This document shows, in pieces, positions 18,271 through 26,421 of a stretch of 64,000 bases of DNA. Below the pieces are notes generated by a model. The model was given only the letters and a program-made list of their open reading frames with translations, did no database searches and had not been told where the DNA came from. Position numbers and translations under genes: made by a program. The DNA comes from Lachnospiraceae bacterium (GTDB taxonomy: Bacteria > Bacillota > Clostridia > Lachnospirales > Lachnospiraceae). The stretch spans positions 48,290 to 112,289 of the forward strand of contig JAKSRR010000005.1 in NCBI GenBank assembly GCA_024403455.1, in the 5' to 3' direction. Positions within the stretch are counted from its first letter, which is position 1, and every line of letters begins with the position of its first letter.

Positions 18271-18436
18271 GATGCCCCCTTCCCTTTTTCTCTGAGGGAA
18301 TATTCTTTTCTGACCGAAGAGGAAATGGGAAGGGGCATCGTCCCTTTTTATTAGTCCAAGGAAATGGGAAGGGGCATCGTTCCTTTTTATTAGTTCGAGG
18401 AAATGGGAAGGGGCATTGTCCCTTTTTTACAGTCTG
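18271..18436. repeat. Three 39-nt tandem repeats plus an inverted half-copy
   Basis: Three direct units at 18320-18358, 18359-18397 and 18398-18436 share AGGAAATGGGAAGGGGCATC and end in a T-run. At 18271-18284 the sequence GATGCCCCCTTCCC is the reverse complement of the repeat core (with one extra C), so it can pair with any copy to form a long stem. Each unit also holds a small AAGGG/CCCTT hairpin followed by Ts. The block fills most of the tatD-rsmA gap; unequal copying would change the number of hairpins. Role unknown. Confidence 0.85.
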
Positions 18437-18460
18437 AGGAAATCATCTCCATCAAATCAT

Positions 18461-19222
18461 TTATGGAATATGAAGAATCCTCTTTGTATTCTCATAACAC
18501 GTCTGCTCAACAGTCGCCACATCCATCCCCTTGATCCTTGCAATCTCCTCTATTATATAGGGAATATTACTAGATTCATTTCGTTTTCCTCTGTTTGGAA
18601 CAGGCGCCAAATAAGGGCAGTCTGTTTCCAGAAGAATACAATCCATAGGAATGTATTCCACAGCTTCTTTTAATTTTGCCGCATTCTTATAGGTAACAAC
18701 ACCACCAATACCAAAGGCATAGCCGAGATTTAGAAAATCTCTGGCAGACTCCTTACTGTAGGAGTAGCAATGAATAATGCCGGTAACATCAGGAAACTCC
18801 CGAAGGATTTCCAGGGTATCCGCACAGGCATCTCTGGAATGGATATCTACCGGTAGATTAGCAGTTCGAGCCATCTCCATCTGCGCACGAAACCATTTCT
18901 TTTGCGTATCCCTATCAGGTGTATCCCAGTGATAATCCAGACCAATTTCTCCTACGGCTACCACCTTTGGAAGGGAGAGCTTCCTAGCAATAGAAGCAAG
19001 AAGTTCCTCTGTTAAAGGGGCGCTATCGGAAGGGTGAATGCCTAGCATGCCATAGATGAAATCATATTTTTCCATGAGACGAATGGTCTCATCAATGCTG
19101 GAAAGATTGTAGGAAACATTGCAAATCTTTTCAATACCAGCAGTCTGACATCTGGCAAAGACTTGTTCCAAATCTTCTGTGAACTGTTCATCTGTATAAT
19201 GGGCATGACTATCAATAATCAT
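18461..19222 (-). CDS. tatD: TatD-family metal-dependent deoxyribonuclease
   Basis: 253 residues, full family length. Metal-binding residues are all present: the N-terminal HxH in DSHAHYTD, GEIGLDYH, the histidine in DIHSRDA, IHCYSYS and the aspartate in LETDCPYLAP. TatD enzymes are cytoplasmic TIM-barrel nucleases acting on DNA ends and possibly RNA. GAGGT lies upstream of the start. It heads the leftward tatD-rsmA-oxidoreductase series. Confidence 0.95.
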   Translation of the reverse strand: MIIDSHAHYTDEQFTEDLEQVFARCQTAGIEKICNVSYNLSSIDETIRLMEKYDFIYGMLGIHPSDSAPLTEELLASIARKLSLPKVVAVGEIGLDYHWDTPDRDTQKKWFRAQMEMARTANLPVDIHSRDACADTLEILREFPDVTGIIHCYSYSKESARDFLNLGYAFGIGGVVTYKNAAKLKEAVEYIPMDCILLETDCPYLAPVPNRGKRNESSNIPYIIEEIARIKGMDVATVEQTCYENTKRILHIP

Positions 19223-19312
19223 GAAAATACCTCACGGGTTATGGTTTAAAATACTGTTAAAAGCCTTATTTTAAAGGAAAATTTAGGAAAATAAAATTTT
19301 CTAAAAAAATGC

Positions 19313-19341
19313 TTGCATTTAGTATTTGGTTATACTATAAT
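19313..19341 (+). promoter_or_regulatory. Promoter of the tRNA-Lys gene
   Basis: TTGCAT at 19313-19318, 17-base spacer, perfect TATAAT at 19336-19341, placing the transcript start about 20 bases before the tRNA. Confidence 0.8.
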
Positions 19342-19367
19342 ATCACTTGCGTTGAAAATCAAGGCAC

Positions 19368-19440
19368 GCACCGCTAGCTCAGTTGGTAGAGCACCTGACT
19401 CTTAATCAGGGTGTCCAGGGTTCGAGCCCCTGGCGGTGCA
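19368..19440 (+). tRNA. tRNA-Lys (anticodon CTT)
   Basis: 73-base cloverleaf: acceptor stem GCACCGC with GCGGTGC, D-arm GCTC/GAGC, anticodon stem CCTGA/TCAGG with loop CTCTTAA giving anticodon CTT, T-arm CAGGG TTCGAGC CCCTG, discriminator A. No CCA is encoded. It stands alone with its own promoter and terminator. Confidence 0.97.
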
Positions 19441-19445
19441 CGAAG

Positions 19446-19490
19446 CGTCTGTTTTATGGTATGTAGCCATAGGGTAGGCGTTTTTCTTTT
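19446..19490 (+). terminator. Terminator of the tRNA-Lys gene
   Basis: CGTCT at 19446-19450 pairs with AGGCG at 19476-19480 (one G-T pair), with an inner ATGG/CCAT stem, followed by five Ts and a further T-rich run. Confidence 0.75.
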
Positions 19491-19522
19491 TCTGATTTTT
19501 CTGTGTCTTACTTTTCGTAGAT

Positions 19523-19551
19523 TTTACACGTTTTCAGGATTATGGTAAACT
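19523..19551 (+). promoter_or_regulatory. Possible promoter for the TPR/pseudo-AAA gene
   Basis: TTTACA at 19523-19528, 17-base spacer and TAAACT at 19546-19551, about 70 bases before the start codon. The -10 match is only four of six, so this is tentative. Confidence 0.35.
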
Positions 19552-19621
19552 TAACATAACTATGGGCATTTGTGTAACAAATGGTTACCACATTTTATAG
19601 TGCTGTTTTAGAGGATGAAAA

Positions 19622-22600
19622 ATGGACAGACAGGAATATAACATTTTAAAAGAATCCATTGTTGAATTAATAGAAAATAAAGAGTTCGCTGAAGCGGCGG
19701 ATATTGCGGATACGATTGATTGGAGAAAGGTCCGCAGTTTCTCCATGCTGCAGAAGATTAGTGATTTATATAAAGTAAACTGTCGTATTGAAGAGGCGAA
19801 GGATTTAATGCTTCTTGCCTACAATTACAATCCTGGCAGCAAGCAGATTGTGTACTCTCTCTGCGAGCTTTATATTGAGTTAGATGATATTGCCAGTGCA
19901 TTAAAGTATCTTGCACTGTTTAGAAAGATTTCTCCCCAGGATACGGATGCTTACATTCTTCAGTATAAGATTATGGATAAGAATGAAGTAAAGTTAGAGG
20001 AGAGAATTGAATTACTGGAAGAGTACTGTAAAAAGGAAAAGAAGGAAGAGTGGATTTACCAGCTTGCTTATCTTTACCATCGTATTGGATTTGCCACAAA
20101 GTGCGTGGAGACTTGTGATCAGTTAATTTTATGGTTCAAGGAAGGTCCTTTTGTTATTAAGGCAATGGAACTAAAAATGCTTCACACCAAGCTTTCCCAG
20201 ACCCAGCAGGATCTCTATGATCATAAGGATGATGAGATTGTAGAAGAGATGGAGTCTTATGAGAGTGAGGAGTATGAACCCTACGATCCGGAGTCGGTTT
20301 ATTTCCCGGAGATGAGTAGTGAAGACTTCCATGTTAAGACCATTGATATGGGTAAGTTTAATACCAGTAATCTTCAGAAAGAACTGGCAGAGAGTATGCG
20401 TGAAATTCTGGGAGACGACTACATGGATAATGGTTCTCCGGATCCTTCTACCACTGATGAAATTATGCAGCCGTTAGTAGAAGAGGAAAAAGAGACAAAA
20501 GCCGATACCTATCATACGGGAGAGTATGACAATTTGGTAAGCGAAGATATTGCAGAAGAGGAAGCAGTAGAGCCTTCTACTGTAGTCTACACAGAAGAAA
20601 ATGTTTCTGCAGATGCTATTGCCATGGATAATGTAGATATGGTGATGGATGAAGAAATGGTAGAAGAATTGGCAGAGGAAGAGGCACTTCCTGTGGATGA
20701 TTTTGATGTGCCTACACCCATTGATGAGCCTTCTGTATTAACGGCTTCCACAAAAGTGATGGGAACCATTGATGAATTAGAAGAACTTAAGGATATGGTA
20801 GAGGAAGAAGTTGTTCCTGTGGTGGAAGAAGAACCAGAGCCAGAAGATACTCGTTCTTTGCAGGAAATTATTGCAGAGAAGAAAAAGAGTTATACAAAGC
20901 CTGTAGAAGAGGAAGAACTTCCAGAGTCACATCATGCTAGTCTGGTGATTCGTGATGTTGAGATTCCTAAAGCAGGAGAAACGGTGATTAAACCGAACCT
21001 GGAATCCCTTATGTCCATGGAAGACAATGGGCAAATCTCCTTAGTGCTTCCGAAGGAAGAGCATGTGATTGAAAGACAGATTACGGGGCAGCTTGATATT
21101 GTAGAGATTATGAATGAATGGGATAATCTTCTGCTTCGTAAGGAGGAAGAGCATAGAGAAAGCATCCGTGAAAGCATTTTGCGAAAAACGGGTAAGCTTT
21201 TTGATGATTATGAAGAAGCTACAAAGAACAGTCTCTTATATCAGTTAGAAGAAGAGAGTCGTGCAGAGCGGAAGGTACTGACTGGCGGACTAGAACTTCG
21301 TAAGGTTGATGAGATAGAGGAAGAAGAATTCCAGGATTTGGATTCTTTGGCAAAGGAAGAACTTGCTCTGGTTGATGAAGAGACATTAACAGAAGAAGCG
21401 GAGGTTTCTGTAGAAGCGACGGAAGAAACTTCGGAAGAGATGATTCCTGTTGCAGAAGAAAGTGATGCAGTAGCTGAAGAAAATGCTTCCGAAGAGGAAG
21501 AAGTTCCTGCTACAGAAGAAGTTCAGGAAGAGAATCCTGTGGAACCGGAAGAAGAGCAAAAAGAAGAAAAGAAGGATCCTCTGGCAGTACTTACCCAGAA
21601 GACACTTCCTAGTATTTGGGATGAAGTGAATAAGTCCTTGGCAGAAGATGCAGCCATCGCTGCAGGTATTGCTGTTGGTGGCGGAATGCTGGCAGCAGGT
21701 GTGGTGGAAGGCGCAGAATCTGTATTAGAAAAGAGTGCAGCAGTGACCGGTGGCGCGATGGAAGCAGGCGCAGAAGTAGCAACGACGGCAGCAGAAACGG
21801 TTATAGAAGGTGCAGCTGACGTAGTAGAGGGCTTTGCAGAAAGTGCTACAGAAACAGAGAACTCTGTGGATGACACATTAGTAGAAGCAGAAGATGTCGC
21901 TGCTATGGAAGCTAACCCTGTAGAAACAGTGGAAGCTGTAACAAGGTCTGCAGTGAATGCAGCACCTGAAATGGTGGAGAGCATTCCTGAGGAATTTGAA
22001 GAATTTGATGGTGAATTCGAATCCTACGATGGAGAGGAAGAGGATTTAGAAGCAGAGATTGCAGCCTTTGAGGAATCCCTTGGATTAGATGAAGACGAAA
22101 TGTTAGAGGGTGATTTTGAAGGAGCAGCAGAGATGGAAGAATCTGCTGTAGAAGAGGCAGAAGAAGCGCCTATGCAGACCTCCTCCTTAAATACTTCTAC
22201 CATGAATGATATTTCTTCTGCATTAGAGCAACAAGCAGATGAAGTGTCTGCAGAAACCTTTAGGGAAATGAATGACCTTCCTGATATGGAGGACGAGAGA
22301 GAGCTGTCGTCTAACGAGGTTGAACTCTTTGAAGAATTCTTATACTCCAATAAGATGAAGAAGCAGATCTTAGATGCTGTAGAACAGATTAGCCTTGCCT
22401 CCTTTACCGGCAATGTACTGATTACAGGAGATACGCCCACGGCATCGATAAATCTTGCGAAAGCGCTGATTAAAGAAATTCAGTTAAATGATGCGAACTT
22501 TGTAGCCCAAAAGGTTGCGAAGATTAGTGGTGATAAGTTAAATCGCAAGGATATTGCAGCAACCTTTGCACAGTTGTCCTCCGGTGCGTTAATTGTAGAA

Positions 22601-23047
22601 AAGGCAGGTACCTTAACAAAGGATACCTTAAGTACCATCACAAGAACCTTAGAGAGTTTTGATGGCGGAATTATTATTCTACTGTTAGATACTGTGAAAG
22701 GCATTGGAAAGCTTCTTGCAAAATATCCTGTGATGCAGGGATACTTTAATGCCCGCATTGATATTTTACCTATGAGTGATACCGCACTTCTTGATTATGC
22801 AAAGAAGTATGCATATAAGAAAGAGTATAAGATTGATGAGGAGAAGGGTGTTCTTGCATTAGCCCAGCGAATTAGTGAATTGCAAATTGGTGATCATCAT
22901 GTAACGACCATGGAAGTGGAAGAGATTGTGGATGAAGCTATTGCGCATTCTAAGCGTCCCAGAATCTCTACTTTTGTTGATATTTTGGGCGGAAAACGAT
23001 ATGATTATGAAGATATGATTATTCTTAGAGAGAAGGATTTTTCATAG
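19622..23047 (+). CDS. Large acidic TPR protein with a degenerate AAA+ (CbbX/SpoVK-like) domain
   Basis: 1141 residues, no signal peptide. Residues 1-200 are helical repeats of TPR type (EEAKDLMLLAYNYNPG, ALKYLALFRKISP). Residues about 205-900 are low-complexity and extremely rich in Glu with Ala, Val and Asp. Residues about 915-1120 align by pattern with CbbX/SpoVK AAA+ proteins: VLITGDTPTAS sits where Walker A should be but lacks the lysine, ALIVEKAG replaces Walker B, and the lid region (LLAKYPVMQGYFN, then IDILPMS) is well kept. ATP hydrolysis is therefore unlikely. It stands alone between the tRNA and glgB, 51 bases upstream of the latter. Probably a scaffold; function unknown. Confidence 0.85.
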   Translation: MDRQEYNILKESIVELIENKEFAEAADIADTIDWRKVRSFSMLQKISDLYKVNCRIEEAKDLMLLAYNYNPGSKQIVYSLCELYIELDDIASALKYLALFRKISPQDTDAYILQYKIMDKNEVKLEERIELLEEYCKKEKKEEWIYQLAYLYHRIGFATKCVETCDQLILWFKEGPFVIKAMELKMLHTKLSQTQQDLYDHKDDEIVEEMESYESEEYEPYDPESVYFPEMSSEDFHVKTIDMGKFNTSNLQKELAESMREILGDDYMDNGSPDPSTTDEIMQPLVEEEKETKADTYHTGEYDNLVSEDIAEEEAVEPSTVVYTEENVSADAIAMDNVDMVMDEEMVEELAEEEALPVDDFDVPTPIDEPSVLTASTKVMGTIDELEELKDMVEEEVVPVVEEEPEPEDTRSLQEIIAEKKKSYTKPVEEEELPESHHASLVIRDVEIPKAGETVIKPNLESLMSMEDNGQISLVLPKEEHVIERQITGQLDIVEIMNEWDNLLLRKEEEHRESIRESILRKTGKLFDDYEEATKNSLLYQLEEESRAERKVLTGGLELRKVDEIEEEEFQDLDSLAKEELALVDEETLTEEAEVSVEATEETSEEMIPVAEESDAVAEENASEEEEVPATEEVQEENPVEPEEEQKEEKKDPLAVLTQKTLPSIWDEVNKSLAEDAAIAAGIAVGGGMLAAGVVEGAESVLEKSAAVTGGAMEAGAEVATTAAETVIEGAADVVEGFAESATETENSVDDTLVEAEDVAAMEANPVETVEAVTRSAVNAAPEMVESIPEEFEEFDGEFESYDGEEEDLEAEIAAFEESLGLDEDEMLEGDFEGAAEMEESAVEEAEEAPMQTSSLNTSTMNDISSALEQQADEVSAETFREMNDLPDMEDERELSSNEVELFEEFLYSNKMKKQILDAVEQISLASFTGNVLITGDTPTASINLAKALIKEIQLNDANFVAQKVAKISGDKLNRKDIAATFAQLSSGALIVEKAGTLTKDTLSTITRTLESFDGGIIILLLDTVKGIGKLLAKYPVMQGYFNARIDILPMSDTALLDYAKKYAYKKEYKIDEEKGVLALAQRISELQIGDHHVTTMEVEEIVDEAIAHSKRPRISTFVDILGGKRYDYEDMIILREKDFS

Positions 23048-23098
23048 GAAAAGTATGAAATGGGGAACGGCTCTTTAGGAAAATAAGGGAGAACAACT

Positions 23099-25114
23099 AT
23101 GGCAGAAGAATTAAAAAAGGTTACGAAGAGTGGAAAGGCAGCAGAACCACAGAAGACCTCTGCAAAGAAAGCACCGGCCAAGAAGACTACTGCAAAAAAA
23201 GAAGTTGTTAAAAAGGAAAGAGAGACCGTCTTTGTTTCCGATGCAGATATGTTTGTATTCGGACAGGGTTCTCACTACGATATTTACAAGAAGTTAGGCG
23301 CACATCCCAGCATTGAGAATGGCGTAGAAGGTACTTATTTTGCTGTTTGGGCACCGAGTGCACAGGGCGTGTCGGTAGTTGGTACTTTCAATAGCTGGAA
23401 TACCGAAACACACAAGATGGAAAAGATTGGTGAGATTGGTATCTTTAAGATCTTTATTCCTGGTGTAGGTGCAGGTGAGCTTTATAAGTATTACATTATC
23501 ACTCCTTCCGGAGAGGGTATTTATAAGGCCGATCCTTTTGCAAATTATGCAGAACTTCGTCCTGGTACTGCTTCCATTACGTATGATTTATCCACGATTT
23601 CCTGGTCCGATGACAAGTGGATGACAGATCGTGTAAATAAGAACTATTTCACTTCTCCTTTGGCAATCTATGAGTGCCATTTAGGTTCCTGGATGAAGCA
23701 TCCTGATGGAACGGAAGATGGTTTCTATACCTATAGAGAGTTTGCAGATCGTATTGTAGATTACATGAAGGAGCTGCCTTATACCCATATCGAATTAATG
23801 GGTATCGCAGAGCATCCTTTTGATGGATCTTGGGGATATCAGGTAACAGGATATTTTGCTCCTACTTCCCGTTATGGAACACCGGAGGATTTTGCATATC
23901 TTGTAAATAAGCTTCATAAAAATGGCATTGGTATCATTCTTGACTGGGTACCTGCGCATTTCCCCAGAGACGCTTTCGGTCTTGCTGAGTTTGATGGTAC
24001 TTGTCTGTATGAGCATCCTGACAAGCGTCTTGGCGAGCATCCTGACTGGGGTACCAAGATTTTCAATTATCAGAAGAATGAAGTTCGTAACTTCCTAATT
24101 GCCAATGCACTTTACTGGTTAAAGGAATTCCATATTGATGGTCTTCGTGTGGATGCAGTTGCTTCCATGTTGTACCTAGATTATGGAAAGCAGGATGGTC
24201 AGTGGGTTGCAAATAAGTATGGTGGTAATGAGAACCTAGATGCTATTGAGTTCTTTAAGCATCTGAATTCTGTAATTAAGGGCATGAACATTGGTGCCAT
24301 TACGATTGCAGAGGAGTCCACCGCATGGCCTAAGGTAACAGCAGCACCAGAAGATGGTGGTCTTGGTTTCACCTTTAAGTGGAACATGGGATGGATGCAT
24401 GACTTCTGTGACTACATGAAGTTAGATCCTTACTTCCGTAAGAACAACCACAATAAGATGACCTTTGCTATGAGCTATAACTGCTCTGAAAAGTATATTA
24501 TGCCTTTATCTCATGATGAGGTTGTTCATTTAAAGTGCTCCATGGTTAATAAGATGCCGGGTTACATGGTTGATAAGTATGCAAACCTTCGTGTGGGTTA
24601 TACCTTCATGTTTGGTCATGCCGGCAAGAAGCTTCTTTTCATGGGCCAGGAGTTTGGTCAGGAGAGAGAGTGGAGTGAAAAGAGAGAGCTTGACTGGTTC
24701 TTACTGGGCAACGATTTAAATAAGGGTATGCAGGACTACATGAAGGAACTGCTTACCATTTATCGAAAGAATCCTGCTCTGTATGAATTAGATGATAGCT
24801 GGGATGGATTTGAATGGGTTAATGCAAATGATGCAGACAGAAGTACCTACAGCTTCATCCGTAAGAGCAAGGATGGTAAGAACAATGTCCTTGTGGTTCT
24901 GAACATGACACCGATTGCAAGAGATGATTACTATGTAGGCGTTACCAAGAAGGGAACCTACACGCTTTTACTGAACAGTGATGAGAAGAGATTTGGCGGT
25001 AATGGCGGAGAGCTTCCTGCAAAGTGTCAGGCCATCGAGATGGAGTGTGATGGTAAGCCTTATGCCATCAAGTTCAACCTTCCTGCTTATGGCGCATGTA
25101 TGTATAAGTTTTAA
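23099..25114 (+). CDS. glgB: 1,4-alpha-glucan branching enzyme with basic N-terminal tail
   Basis: 671 residues. GlgB makes alpha-1,6 branches in glycogen. After the tail comes a CBM48 module (about 65-150; VWAPSAQGVSVVGTFN), the GH13 barrel with nucleophile Asp352 in LRVDAV, acid/base Glu405 in IAEEST and the third carboxylate in LSHDEVVH, then an all-beta C-terminal domain. Residues 1-45 are unusual: Lys/Ala-rich repeats such as AKKAPAKKTTAKK, like histone H1 tails. GGGAG is at correct spacing. No other glycogen genes are in the window; the acidic TPR protein is immediately upstream. Confidence 0.95.
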   Translation: MAEELKKVTKSGKAAEPQKTSAKKAPAKKTTAKKEVVKKERETVFVSDADMFVFGQGSHYDIYKKLGAHPSIENGVEGTYFAVWAPSAQGVSVVGTFNSWNTETHKMEKIGEIGIFKIFIPGVGAGELYKYYIITPSGEGIYKADPFANYAELRPGTASITYDLSTISWSDDKWMTDRVNKNYFTSPLAIYECHLGSWMKHPDGTEDGFYTYREFADRIVDYMKELPYTHIELMGIAEHPFDGSWGYQVTGYFAPTSRYGTPEDFAYLVNKLHKNGIGIILDWVPAHFPRDAFGLAEFDGTCLYEHPDKRLGEHPDWGTKIFNYQKNEVRNFLIANALYWLKEFHIDGLRVDAVASMLYLDYGKQDGQWVANKYGGNENLDAIEFFKHLNSVIKGMNIGAITIAEESTAWPKVTAAPEDGGLGFTFKWNMGWMHDFCDYMKLDPYFRKNNHNKMTFAMSYNCSEKYIMPLSHDEVVHLKCSMVNKMPGYMVDKYANLRVGYTFMFGHAGKKLLFMGQEFGQEREWSEKRELDWFLLGNDLNKGMQDYMKELLTIYRKNPALYELDDSWDGFEWVNANDADRSTYSFIRKSKDGKNNVLVVLNMTPIARDDYYVGVTKKGTYTLLLNSDEKRFGGNGGELPAKCQAIEMECDGKPYAIKFNLPAYGACMYKF

Positions 25115-25138
25115 TAGCAGAGAATATTAGTAGAGAAT

Positions 25139-25179
25139 AAAAAATTCCACTGACGATAATTGTCAGTGGAATTTTTTTA
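25139..25179. terminator. Bidirectional terminator between glgB and the VanY-like gene
   Basis: 16-bp stem: 25139-25154 with 25162-25177 around a 7-base loop, A-run on the left and T-run on the right, so it can end transcripts from both sides. Confidence 0.92.
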
Positions 25180-25194
25180 GAAACAAACTTTGTA

Positions 25195-26241
25195 TTATTG
25201 CGCAGGTACTTCTGGTACTGCCGGATCTGGGATGACCTGAACAGGCTGCATGGTCGTCATGTCAATAGGCAAGTAAGTGACCGGATCATAATACAGTCCA
25301 GTGTTTGGATTGAAAATAAAACCTGTCACCGGGTCGATAAAGGAGGGAAGAACCTCCGGGGTTGGATCTGTGGGTACGGGATCGGGAATCACAGGCACGT
25401 TTGGCGTAGTGTTACCGCCGCCACCGGAAGGCAGGGACGCCTGCATTTCTCGAATATTTTCATCGTCCTCTTCTGTGTAAGCGGAATCAATTCCAAAATA
25501 TTCTTCTAGGCACTTTCCAGAAGCCATTAGTTCCTTGGCAAGCTCTTTTCCTACATAGCGAATATGCCAAGGCTCATAAATAAAGCCGGTGATTTCCTCT
25601 TTCCCTTCTGGATAACGAATAATGAAACCATAGTCAGCGCAGTGTTCTTTTAGCCAAATGCCAGTAGGGGAGTCGCCGAAGGATGTCAGGCAGGAGTTTA
25701 AATCCATAGCCATACCTGTCTGGTGTTCTGAAAATCCGGGTCTTGCAGAAAAGCAGTCTGCAACATCGATGCCACCATTTCTTCTTACATAGAAAAAGTA
25801 GAGTTCTTTTTGTAGCTCATAAGAACGGAAACCGGAGATGTTGGTAAGGGTGTATCCTTCCGCTTTTGCATCCTGCTGCATCTGTGTAAAGGCAGCATTT
25901 ACAACAGGAATCAAATCACCGGGATCGTAGTCTTCCGGCAGAGGATAAGACTTATTTACAATGAGCGTTCCGTCAATATAAGTAAGGCCCTCAATATTTT
26001 GGATGGTATGTCCATTTCTGGTGTAGCCAACAAAATAAGGGTCATCATTTTCAGGGGTGTCATCCTCTTCTTCGGGAATGTCATTATCGGACACGGTGTC
26101 CTCTACAGGCTCCGCAATCTCATTTTCAGATATAGTATCTTCTGAAACAGTAGGAACAGAAGAAGCCTTTCCACAACCTGAGAGAAGTGAAATACCAAGT
26201 AGTGATGAAATTATGTAAAATGAAATTTTGTCTTTTTTCAT
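25195..26241 (-). CDS. VanY-type D-Ala-D-Ala carboxypeptidase lipoprotein
   Basis: 348 residues from the ATG at 26241, chosen because it opens a lipoprotein signal ending in the lipobox LLSGC; the frame stays open upstream to 26415 but that part lacks coding character. After the Cys comes an acidic linker with VSEDTISENE and VSDND. The LAS-type metallopeptidase domain (about 100-270) has SEHQTGMAMDLN and EPWHIRYVG, supplying the zinc ligands. The C-terminus is proline-rich with repeats of DPVTG / NPNTG / DPVTY. Trims peptidoglycan stem peptides outside the membrane. Divergent from an LRR protein gene. Confidence 0.9.
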   Translation of the reverse strand: MKKDKISFYIISSLLGISLLSGCGKASSVPTVSEDTISENEIAEPVEDTVSDNDIPEEEDDTPENDDPYFVGYTRNGHTIQNIEGLTYIDGTLIVNKSYPLPEDYDPGDLIPVVNAAFTQMQQDAKAEGYTLTNISGFRSYELQKELYFFYVRRNGGIDVADCFSARPGFSEHQTGMAMDLNSCLTSFGDSPTGIWLKEHCADYGFIIRYPEGKEEITGFIYEPWHIRYVGKELAKELMASGKCLEEYFGIDSAYTEEDDENIREMQASLPSGGGGNTTPNVPVIPDPVPTDPTPEVLPSFIDPVTGFIFNPNTGLYYDPVTYLPIDMTTMQPVQVIPDPAVPEVPAQ

Positions 26242-26277
26242 AGTTTTAAACCATATTCTTATTCGTATAGCACAAAC

Positions 26278-26304
26278 ATTATACACTATTTTTGTGAATG
26301 TTCC
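26278..26304 (-). promoter_or_regulatory. Probable promoter of the VanY-like gene
   Basis: On the minus strand a perfect TATAAT at 26283-26278 lies about 37 bases before the start codon. The -35 is weak (TGGAAC-like at about 16 bases). Confidence 0.45.
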
Positions 26305-26340
26305 ATGATAAACGGAGAGAAGTTGAGTTAACATAAGAAT

Positions 26341-26369
26341 TTGCAAAAAGACAGGGAATGCAAGATAAT
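26341..26369 (+). promoter_or_regulatory. Probable promoter of the secreted LRR gene
   Basis: TTGCAA at 26341-26346, 17-base spacer, GATAAT at 26364-26369; the start codon is at 26422. Confidence 0.5.
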
Positions 26370-26421
26370 AAAAAAATCGGCGAAGTGTCGATGCTCTAAA
26401 AATGTAAGGAGTCATAATGTT

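Noticed and set aside
18271-18436. Possible CRISPR array
   Set aside because: Units are contiguous with no unique spacers and no cas genes lie nearby.
18252-18437. Short plus-strand reading frame of 61 codons with three 13-residue repeats
   Set aside because: It is the 39-nt DNA repeat read in frame. It starts with TTG, has no ribosome site, and most differences between copies change the amino acid, so there is no sign of coding selection.
21523-22440. Long minus-strand reading frames opposite the acidic protein gene
   Set aside because: They are Ser/Ala-rich mirror images of Glu/Ala-rich coding sequence with no ribosome sites or family features.
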